NCBI GenBank assembly: GCA_002284615.2
Contig: MU069956.1
Coordinates: forward strand, 340,564-351,374
Reading direction: 5' to 3'
Source of the DNA: Dunaliella salina
Taxonomy: Eukaryota > Chlorophyta > Chlorophyceae > Chlamydomonadales > Dunaliellaceae
DNA: 10,811 bases
In this document: one piece after another, positions 1 through 6,349 of the stretch
Position numbering within the stretch: the stretch's first letter is position 1
How the letters are laid out: each line of letters opens with the position of its first letter
Made by a program: the position numbers and the translations under genes
The notes under the pieces: generated by a model
Database searches by the model: none
The model's input: only the letters and a program-made list of their open reading frames with translations
What the model was told of the DNA's origin: nothing

Positions 1-42
1 GCACGCATGCACGCACGCACGCGCACCCCCCCCACACACACC
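1..42. repeat. GCAC/CA low-complexity tract at window start
   Basis: Alternating GCAC units followed by a C run and a short CA repeat. It lies in the intron upstream of the first visible F-box exon. Together with the CA repeat at the far end it suggests an assembly that broke in microsatellites. Confidence 0.8.
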
Positions 43-70
43 TTTTGAAAGGTGACTCCCACACTTGCAG

Positions 71-2405
71 TGACGATATTCACGGCAAGCTCTTCAGCTT
101 GCTAGATGACCCGGAAGACCGCGTGTCCTTCCATCAGAGCTGCAAGCCAATCCATCGGTGGGTTTTCTCTTGTGTGCTGCTTGAGATGCACTTGTGTGGA
201 TGTGAATGCCAGCCTGTGTGCAAGTGGCCGCACACTAGTAGTAGGCATGCTAACGGATTGAATTTCCCTCTACCAGAGCATTTCAGGAGCAAAAAACAGA
301 GTAACGCTGCAGAGGTCCGGGCTGCTGTATCAAGGTCTAGGAGCAGGCCCCTCCGAGTTGCTATGTCATGCCTTGAGTCTACCTCTTGCATTTTTGTATG
401 GTCCAAACCTAGCTGGACAAGGAGGCATCCTTGACAGGGAGAGTCACATATGCTGTGCAAGGGGAAAGGGAGAAGGTTTGTGTGATAGAGGCAAAACCGC
501 AGTTTGAGGGTGTCAACTGAGAGTTTTTTCACCCTGTCTTGCAGCTAGCCTGATAAAAGGGGATTAGTGTGCCCCCCAATTCCGCTGTGCAAGCCCAACT
601 TGCTGCCTCATGCTTCAAACTCTCCTCTTGGAATACATGCTTTGGGCTTGCAATCATTAGAGTTGCTGTAAAGTAAAGGATGAAAAGCACTACCAGTCGC
701 AGTCCCAAGCTTCGATTGCGTGTGCTTCTTGAGATTCTTTACTCACATGCCATTATCCGCTCTCCCCCTTCCAGATGTTTTTTTCTTGCTCTTCAGTTTT
801 TCATTTTCTCAAATTGCTTTTATGTTTATTATAATGCGTGCAGTTCCAAGGCAGTCTACAAGCTGATAAGTCACTGCAACATTCATTTCGGACCCAACTG
901 GTGGCGCTCCTCGCGAGCAGTCCACATTCTTGAGCCATTCTTGCATTGCCTGCGCGTACGGAGTTCCGGTCTCTGGTCCTCTCTGGCTCTGGTTACGATG
1001 AGGAAGTTCGTATTTTTGGTGAATTCGAATGCCGAGATGTGCCAAAATTGGGGCAGCTGTTTGAGGTCATGGACACCGATGCCAAGGTGTACTCGGAGTC
1101 TCCGGAGTCCTCAGAGTCCTCAGACGAGGGCTTTCAAGCACACATGAGGACTGTGGACCATCTAAAGATAACGGTGCGTTATCGAGAAAGGCAGCTCTTT
1201 GGAGGACTCAGGATTTGAGAGCAGGGTAAGGGTTATACATCTTGTTTACAAAAGCACTAAATTTTAAAACCTTGAGATTTTAAACTCTGTAATATTACTG
1301 TAATTAATTAGTTGTGTTCACTGTGCACATTCAGTCTTCTAGAGTCTTGAAGCTTATTCTCCTTGCTCAAATGACCATATTTTCCAAACGTCATTCAGTG
1401 CGCTCAAGTATTGTGTCCCTGCTGCAGCTCTTGCCAGAGCGCACCATGCAGCATTTCGTGGTAATTTAGACTTTTCTCGTTTTCCATCTGACAGCTCTCA
1501 AGGAAAATCATATGCTCATTGGAATCTCACCTGCCCTTCACTGGGGTGTGAACACAGGGGTGCTCCATCGATAGAGCAGCTGCAGAGAAGCTGTGCCGCC
1601 TGTTTCCTTGCCTGTGCAACCCGGTGGGTCCGGATGACCGTCCCAGAACGCTACAATTGGAGCAGTGCGAGCTGGGAGAGGGAGTAGCCAGCTCGCTATT
1701 CTCCTGCATGCGCTTGGAGTGCTTGGCCATTGTGGATTGCAGACTGCCTGACCCGCCGCCATACACGCCGTCACTTGCACCCCTACTGTCAAGCATCAGC
1801 AGCATGGGCGACACACTGCAGACCCTCATCCTCTACTGCCACTCCCGCAAGGAATTTGATGAAATTCCTCGGAAGGAAAAATTCGACAGCAGGATGAAAG
1901 GGCATAGCCGAGGTACTCTCTTCCGGCCCTTGGAGGACCTGAGGCACTTAAGAGGTTTGCACCTAGGGTGGATTGCTAGCAAAGCTGCTGCTCATGACCC
2001 TGAGGCTGTGCGTGATTTGCTTTGCAAGCTCCCTTTGCATAGTCTCACATTGTCTTCTTTGGAAGCTTGCTCTGTGGTGCCACCCTTCGTAAAGCGCGTT
2101 TGCTTTGACATAGGGCTCTGGATTGCGCCTGATGCAAGGGGCCGAGGTAAAATTGAATTGGATGGAGTGGTCCATAGAATTAAAGGAACTCAGGAACCAA
2201 AAGTGCGTGACGATTGGAGACCACTACACGGTAAGAAGAAAGTTGTGCATCTTTTTACCTGGCTTTCTAATACGCAGAGTTTCTTTTGATAGAATGGGCG
2301 CCATTCACTTTTCTCGAGCTTCACCAACTTGGACTACTTCTGAGGATGTTTCTTGCATTTCCAAAATCGAGACAAAGAGACTTATTGTTTAGTCGTAGGT
2401 TGTAA
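71..2405 (+). CDS. F-box / leucine-rich repeat protein, 5'-truncated, four visible exons, frameshift in exon 2
   Basis: Probable substrate-recognition subunit of an SCF ubiquitin ligase. Proposed exons are 71-157, 844-1173, 1558-2230 and 2278-2405. The acceptor CACTTGCAG ends at 70. Donors are GTGGGT (158), GTGCGT (1174) and GTAAGA (2231); acceptors are GTGCAG (to 843), ACACAG (to 1557) and TACGCAG (to 2277). Junction phases agree at all three joins. Exon 1 encodes DDIHGKLFSLLDDPEDRVSF followed by HQSCKPIHR, a typical F-box without its leading Leu-Pro, so the start codon is outside the window. Exons 2-4 give LRR-like strands such as HLKITGCSI, TLQLEQCEL, LECLAIVDCRL, LQTLILYC, LRGLHLGW, HSLTLSSLEAC and FTFLELHQLGLLL. 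About 404 residues are visible, ending at TAA 2403-2405. A Ser/Glu/Asp-rich loop (SESPESSESSDEG) sits in exon 2. Reading exon 2 through needs a 2-base correction near 952-956, so this copy may be a pseudogene or hold a sequencing error. The F-box/LRR assignment is firm; the exact exon 2 boundary is less so. Confidence 0.78.
158..843 (+). other. Intron 1 of the F-box gene
   Basis: 686 nt from donor GTGGGT to acceptor GTGCAG. A second strong acceptor (CTGTCTTGCAG, ending at 543) is followed by stops in all frames within about 25 nt, so I do not place an exon there. I see no other gene in it; the open frames here have no coding character. Confidence 0.6.
1174..1557 (+). other. Intron 2 of the F-box gene
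   Basis: 384 nt, GTGCGT to ACACAG. Both flanks are phase 0, and joining them makes the LRR-like stretch HLKIT/GCSIDRAAAEKL. The exon 2 frame meets TGA at 1216 and the exon 3 frame has TGA at 1549, so an intron is required between them. Confidence 0.75.
2401..2405 (+). terminator. TGTAA polyadenylation signal overlapping the F-box gene stop codon
   Basis: TGTAA is the established green-algal polyadenylation signal. Here its last three bases are the TAA stop of exon 4. If used, cleavage would leave a 3' UTR of only some 10-20 nt. No other TGTAA lies between here and the next gene's TATA box. Confidence 0.4.
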
Positions 2406-2546
2406 CCCCCTTGTATAAGGTTTACAAGGTTTGCAAGGGAACATAACCTTCAGCCAGATAGTTAGCTGCTCGGTGTGCTAAAAGAAATCCATAAGCTCAG
2501 AGATAAAGCGATAAGTCTGAGTATCTTGGCTTTGGAAACCCCTTAG

Positions 2547-2553
2547 TATAAAA
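2547..2553 (+). promoter_or_regulatory. TATA box of the small downstream gene
   Basis: TATAAAA, 77 bp before the ATG at 2630, in the short gap after the F-box gene. A start site about 30 bp downstream would give a 5' UTR of around 50 nt. Confidence 0.45.
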
Positions 2554-2629
2554 GAAGGAAAAATTGCGCAGGCTGTGAAAACACTCCCCACATCAATCAA
2601 GGGCAAAGAGGATACCTAGGCAAGGCACC

Positions 2630-2860
2630 ATGCATCCCCTTCGCCAAGAGAAAACGAGGGAAAAAGTGAGGGTCAGCATGGTTACTAGCAGTAGCCTGTG
2701 TTGTTCTTTGTTTTTTGTTTTGTTGTTCATTATAGGGACATTGCATGTCCCATTAGAACTGGGCTACAAATGCAGAAAAACACACAAGCCAAAGCTGTTC
2801 TCCTTTGAGACCGCCTCAGCAAAGTTTTTTGACAGGCTCTTAAAAAATTGTAAAGGCAAG
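2630..2860 (+). CDS. Small unrecognised gene, first two exons (partial)
   Basis: No family recognised. The ATG sits in GGCACCATG, 77 bp after a TATAAAA box. Read without splicing it gives 82 residues with a hydrophobic stretch. That stretch looks like an intron instead: donor GTGAGG at 2666, then a T-rich tract ending in CATTATAG at 2734, 69 nt. The spliced reading is 12 codons (2630-2665) joined in phase 0 to 42 codons (2735-2860), giving a basic, soluble peptide with HVPLELGYKCRKTHKPKL and FSFETASAKFFDRLLKNCKG. It ends at a good donor, AAG/GTAGGT, at 2861. Further exons would lie in or beyond the minisatellite and I cannot place them. Unspliced, it would stop at 2878. The intron is a multiple of 3, so frame alone cannot decide whether it is removed. 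Confidence 0.4.
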
Positions 2861-2969
2861 GTAGGTTCCGGCTCGTGAGGCGTGTTCCGCCAAGACCACC
2901 AACAGTCGAGGCCCCAACAAGGAGGGAGACGTCTCATCTGCATGGCACATCGAAAACAGAGCGGCAGCA

Positions 2970-3425
2970 AAGCTCAACAAGCTTCAGGGCATGGCAGCAA
3001 GCCGAACACAGCAACAAGCTGAACACAGCAGCAAGCTGAACACGGCGGACACAGCACCAAGCTGGACACAGCAGCAAGCTGAACGCGGCAACAAGCTGAA
3101 CGCAGCAGCAAGCTGAACACAGCAGACACAGCAGAAAGTTGATAAAAGCAGCAAGCTGAACATGGCAGCAAGCCCAGCATGGCAGCAAGCTAAACAGAAC
3201 AGCCAGTTTGACATGCAGCAAGCTGACCACAGCAGCAAGCTGGACGCAGCAGCAAGTCTTCAGCGCAGCAGGAAGCTAACCTCAGCAGCAAGCTGAACAC
3301 GGCAGCAAGCCCAGTACAACAGCAAGCTAAATGAGCAGCTAGCTGAACACGCAGCAAGTCAACCACAACAGCAAGCTGGGGACGGCAGCAAGCCCAGCAC
3401 AGCAGCAAGCCCAGCTCAGCAATAG
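2970..3425. repeat. 17-bp minisatellite, about 27 degenerate copies
   Basis: Unit close to AGCAAGCTGAACACAGC, with variants such as AGCAAGCCCAGCACAGC and shortened copies. It is CAG-rich on the + strand. Because 17 is not a multiple of 3 and the unit lacks stops on the - strand, Cys/Leu/Ala-rich open frames appear in all three - strand frames. These are artefacts, not genes. Confidence 0.9.
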
Positions 3426-3434
3426 CACGAGAGT

Positions 3435-3681
3435 GTAAGCAGCATGCCAGCCTAGGCACCTGCCCTCGCACCGCTTTTGGGTCACAGATGGCATGTCAGC
3501 AAGAGACATCCATCCAGGAATGGCTAAGCAACAGCACAAGCGCGTAGGCAGCGTGCCAGCCTAGGCACCTGCCCTCGCACCGCTTCTGGAACACAAATGG
3601 CATGCCAGCAGAAGACATCCATCTACAAACAGCAGGCTCAACAAGAGCAACATGCAGGCAGCAAGCCAACCTCGGCACGCA
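3435..3681. repeat. 109-bp tandem duplication plus partial third copy
   Basis: Copy 1 is 3435-3543 and copy 2 starts at 3544. Both contain GCCAGCCTAGGCACCTGCCC, CTCGCACCGCTT and, further on, GACATCCATC. A partial third copy (GCAAGCCAACCTCGGCACG) starts near 3656. The internal CAGCA motifs link it to the adjoining 17-bp repeat. No coding function is evident. Confidence 0.85.
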
Positions 3682-3753
3682 AAAGCACAGCTTAAGGACC
3701 GCAAGGCCTCACACATGACAAGTCAGCGGTGACAAGCGAATACCAGGGCAAGA

Positions 3754-3781
3754 CAGCCCTGCCGGCAGGGCTGGCGCCAGC
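3754..3781. repeat. Two overlapping perfect palindromes, GC-rich
   Basis: CAGCCCTGCCGGCAGGGCTG (3754-3773) is a perfect 20-bp palindrome. It overlaps GCTGGCGCCAGC (3770-3781), a perfect 12-bp palindrome. Next to them are diverged GCCAGCAAGGC copies (about 3775-3826). They lie about 60 bp past gene A's end (- strand sense), in its putative last intron or 3' flank. Confidence 0.8.
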
Positions 3782-3844
3782 AAGGCCTGCCAGCGAGGCC
3801 ACAAACTGCCAGCAAGGCTGCACATGCAAGCGCACACACGGTAC

Positions 3845-4731
3845 TCACACTCGAGGGGGTCCTGGTAGCCTCTGCGCAGCGTAGGCCCTGTGCTTTTCTT
3901 GGGTTGTGCGTGCATTGCACTCGTTCATCGTGTGCCCGGGCATCCAGCACTTCCAGCACAGCATGGTCCCCTTAGAGCTGCCACGCTTGGGGGCTGTTGC
4001 TTTGGCCTGCTGCTACTCCCACTTCTCCAGATTCTTGGAGACCTTCTTTGAGAACCCATCCCTTGATGAGGAGGGACCCTTGGCTGCCCTTGCTACACCC
4101 CATCCTTCCTCGGCTGCTACTGCCAGCAGCTCTCTTTGCAGCTTGAGCTCCCCCTTGAGCAGCTTCCAAGCTTTGTACTGCTGGGTTTGCTTGGGAGGGC
4201 GTGCTGCCAGGGCAAAGGTGGCCAGCTGAAGCAGGTCCTGATGCATGTTCTGAGTCCCCTCCTTGTCCATGCGGGACTTGGAGGAGCGCAACAGCGAGCG
4301 AGCCCTCTCACGAAAGTTGGCATACTCATCGTCGTCGCTGTCACTGCTGCTGTCGCTCTCATCGCTGCTGCTGCTGCTGTCGCTGTGCTGCTGGCAACTG
4401 CGCTTGTTCCTGCGCGGCTGGCGCTACTGTTGCTGCTGCTGCTGCTGTCGCTCTAGCTCCTGCACCAACTCTTCATCTGCCGCATCAGCAAAGCCCATGC
4501 CAGGCTCGGCTTCCTCCTCCTCGCTGCTCATGGGCAGCTTATTGGCGCGGGCTGAGCAACAGCGCGCCCTCTGCCGCGGCCCCTACCACGGCCTCTGCTC
4601 GCAGCCTGTGCCCCTCCGCGACCTCGACCAGCGGCCGGGGGCGCGGGGACGGGGGCTGGGACGGCAGCCTGCTCCCGAGCCCAAACTCTGGACCGAGAGC
4701 TGCGACGGACTGCATCACCTCTGTTAGGCAT
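3845..4731 (-). pseudogene. Gene A: RG-rich / acidic / Ser-Asp / CCHC zinc-knuckle protein, interrupted
   Basis: Not assigned to a named gene; the layout suggests a Gag-like or other nucleic-acid-binding protein. The ATG is at 4731-4729. The first part, MPNRGDAVRRSSRSRVWARE, leads into a Pro/Ala run and an RG-repeat tract and ends at TGA 4530-4528. A second frame takes over: MSSEEEEAEPGMGFADAADE, a poly-Gln tract, Ser/Asp repeats, then a Lys/Ala-rich part containing MHQDLLQLATFALAARPPKQ and SKKVSKNLEKWE. The zinc knuckle is CWKCWMPGHTMNEC, matching CX2CX4HX4C exactly. The frame ends at TGA 3847-3845, but a strong donor, GTGAGT, begins at 3848, so more exons may follow. In-frame TAGs occur at 4436-4434 (end of poly-Gln) and 4015-4013 (before QQAKATAPKRG). 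The frame change near 4535-4550 could be a 1-base deletion. Decayed copy, or alternative decoding of TAG; I favour decay. Confidence 0.55.
4329..4456. repeat. CTG/CAG trinucleotide tracts inside gene A
   Basis: Interrupted CTG runs, CAG on the - strand, encoding poly-Ser/Asp and poly-Gln on the gene A strand. The + strand poly-Leu/Ala/Ser open frames over the same bases are shadows. Confidence 0.8.
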
Positions 4732-4782
4732 GACTCTAAAATTAAGCCAGCATAGGTCTAATGCCCAAGAAGGAAAACAGTG

Positions 4783-4791
4783 TTTTTTATA
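4783..4791 (-). promoter_or_regulatory. TATA box of gene A
   Basis: TATAAAAAA on the - strand, about 50 bp before the gene A ATG at 4731. This spacing fits a start near 4758 and a 5' UTR of about 27 nt. Confidence 0.45.
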
Positions 4792-4813
4792 AGGTTTTGG
4801 GGTGTGTAGCAAA

Positions 4814-4832
4814 TTGGCTACCCAGGGTGCTC
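4814..4832 (-). repeat. Shared upstream motif, copy 1 (before gene A)
   Basis: On the + strand TTGGCTACCCAGGGTGCTC, about 25 bp beyond the gene A TATA box. It matches 17 of 19 bases with 6097-6115, upstream of gene B. It may be a promoter element or the end of a duplicated or mobile unit. Confidence 0.6.
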
Positions 4833-4871
4833 CTGCCAGAAACAGTGTAGCAAGGCCCCAAAAAATTTTCT

Positions 4872-4902
4872 GCCAAAATTTTGGCTGCGCCAAAATTTTG
4901 GC
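4872..4902. repeat. Pair of identical 14-bp palindromes between genes B and A
   Basis: GCCAAAATTTTGGC occurs at 4872-4885 and 4889-4902, separated by TGC. Each is self-complementary, so either a tandem or a folded-back structure can form. They sit between the gene B polyadenylation signal and the gene A upstream region. Confidence 0.9.
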
Positions 4903-4922
4903 AAGTCCTTTTTTTATTATAA

Positions 4923-4927
4923 TTACA
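4923..4927 (-). terminator. TGTAA polyadenylation signal of gene B
   Basis: TGTAA on the - strand, about 10 nt after the gene B stop TAA (4940-4938), followed by an AT-rich stretch. Its position supports the gene B 3' end. Confidence 0.5.
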
Positions 4928-4937
4928 AGTAATGCCT

Positions 4938-6028
4938 TTATAAGTAAACAAGGAGACCATCGTTGTCATCCACTCTGTGGACAATCCCTCTCATCCCTCC
5001 CAATCCCAAAATTAGCTCCTGCTGATGCCTTTCCCAGGCTTCCACATTCTGATCATGCAAGGACTTTCTCTGCCGCTGCAGCTGTTGCTGCCGCTCCTCT
5101 ACCTGCTCCTGCTGCTCCTCCTACAGCTGCTCCACCTCTTGCTCCTGCTCCTCCTCTTCCTGCTGCTCCTGCTGCTGCTGCTGCTGTTGCTTTGCCTTAT
5201 CTTTCTCGGAAGGAGGGCGTGACTTTGTGCCCAAATGGGAGTCAACTGCATCTGTCCTGTGCAACGAGACAAGCACATCCTGCTTCTTCACCCAGCTGCA
5301 TGGCAAGAACTTGGCCTATCTATTCCCCCTGTCCTCAAAAAACTACCTCTGCAGCTCAGGAACCTTGTTCATGTCACCGTGCTTGCGCCCAGTTGGATGC
5401 CTTGGCCCATCTACCTTGCGCCGCTTCCTTGACCCGCCAACTTGCCCCTGGACCAGTTTCCCCTGGACCCCTTTCCCCTGGGCCTCTCCTTTCTCCTGCT
5501 GCCCCCCCTCTGTGCTTGCATGCGCAGCCATGGGCGTAGGTGCTGCTGCTGTCTCCTGCTGCTGCCCCCCCTCTGCGCCTGCAGGCAACGCTGCTGTGCT
5601 TGCATGCGTAGCCATGGGTGTAGGTGCAGTTGCTGTCTCCTGCTGCTTCCCCCCCTCTGTGCCTGCAGGCAACGCTACTGGGCTTGCATGCGCAGCCATG
5701 GGCGTAGGTGCTGCTGCTGTCTCCTGCTGCTGCCCCCCCTCTGTGCCTGCAGGCAACGCTTCTGTGCTTGCATGCACAGCCATGGGTATAGCCGCTACTG
5801 AGGCTGCTGCTGCTATCTCCTGCTGCTGCCCTCCTGGGCTTGCAGGCCTGCCTTGTGTGCTTGCATGGGCAAGGGGCACATGTGCTGCTGATTCTGCTCC
5901 TACTGCTGCTGCTACTACTCCTGCTGCTCCTGCTGCTGTTTCTGCCGCTGGTGGAGGAGGTGGGGCAGGGGCAGGCTGGGAGGGCGGACGTTGGGCCCTT
6001 TGAGCATTTGCCCAAACTCTCTCAGACT
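4938..6028 (-). CDS. Gene B: Pro/Ala-rich, 28-residue repeat, NLS-like, Gln/Glu coiled-coil protein with in-frame TAGs
   Basis: Function unknown; composition suggests a nuclear or element-encoded accessory protein. One - strand frame runs about 364 codons to TAA 4940-4938, broken only by TAG at 5345-5343, 5318-5316 and 5123-5121. In order it shows: ESERVWANAQ and a Pro/Ala run; an Ala-rich part; four 28-residue repeats with GGQQQETAAAPTPMAAHAS; GQVGGSRKRRKVDGPRHP, resembling a basic nuclear-localisation signal; AKFLPCSWVKKQDVLVSLHR; a poly-Gln then Gln/Glu coiled coil; and the tail ELILGLGGMRGIVHRVDDND. Reading TAG as Gln gives smooth sequence at all three sites (PELQR-Q-FFEDRG, DRGNR-Q-AKFLP, VEQL-Q-EEQQ). 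No in-frame ATG is visible at the 5' end; the frame is open back to TGA near 6116-6114, so the start may be in an upstream exon or lost. RVWA followed by a Pro/Ala-rich run recalls gene A's N-terminus. No frameshift was seen. Confidence 0.5.
5515..5850 (-). repeat. 84-bp in-frame tandem repeat in gene B, four copies
   Basis: CTTGCATGC starts recur on the + strand at 5515, 5599, 5683 and 5767, exactly 84 bp apart, with a diverged CTTGCATGG at 5860. The period is 28 codons, so the gene B frame is preserved. Many differences between copies fall at single bases. Confidence 0.9.
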
Positions 6029-6056
6029 CCGTGGACTCATTAAAAACACGTAATTT

Positions 6057-6115
6057 TTGGCTACACAGGGTCCCGAGAAAATTTCCGCGTCGCGACTTGG
6101 CTACATAGGGTGCTC
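6057..6115 (-). repeat. Shared upstream motif, copies 2 and 3 (before gene B)
   Basis: TTGGCTACACAGGGT begins at 6057 and TTGGCTACATAGGGTGCTC at 6097, 40 bp apart. Both match the motif before gene A (4814-4832). The sequence between is CpG-rich and contains GTCGCGAC. Confidence 0.65.
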
Positions 6116-6117
6116 AG

Positions 6118-6137
6118 GGACGCCCTGCCGGGCGTCC
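6118..6137. repeat. Perfect 8-bp stem, 4-base loop hairpin
   Basis: GGACGCCC, loop TGCC, GGGCGTCC, directly after the third copy of the shared upstream motif. A weaker hairpin (GTCGC ... GCGAC) lies about 40 bp further on. CpG-rich surroundings contrast with the neighbouring sequence. Confidence 0.75.
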
Positions 6138-6349
6138 ATGTGTCGCACCGTATAACACCGTGTGTGTCGCAAAACAGCGACGCGTCGCAGCTATGAAAAA
6201 CACTGAAGGAAAAGATGGGAATCCTTATTGCAGAGCGGCAATAAGGGAGCGTCACAGTTTTCACTCGCCTACAAGAACTGCAGTTCTGATGCGGTGCATA
6301 GAACTGGTCATTTTTGTGAGCACAACCGCGCAGGGAGCAAGTTCCAGAT

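Noticed and set aside
680..843. ATG-started frame beginning at 680 as a separate gene
   Set aside because: Its first part is intronic; only the portion from 844 on fits, as F-box exon 2.
956..963. GTACGGAG as an 8-base intron restoring the F-box frame
   Set aside because: Far too short for spliceosomal removal; a 2-base slippage in GCGCG is simpler.
2934..3471. Several overlapping - strand Cys/Leu/Ala-rich open frames
   Set aside because: They arise in all three frames from a 17-bp repeat lacking stops; period-driven artefacts.
2970..3680. CRISPR-like array
   Set aside because: Units are contiguous and degenerate with no unique spacers; a eukaryotic minisatellite.
4136..4755. + strand Leu/Ala/Ser/Cys-rich frames
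   Set aside because: Shadows of CAG-rich gene A; they have no independent start context or splice logic.
5025..6043. + strand poly-Leu and Cys-rich frames, and the - strand frame rich in Ser/Cys/Arg
   Set aside because: Same bases as gene B in other frames; composition follows the CTG/CAG runs and the 84-bp repeat.
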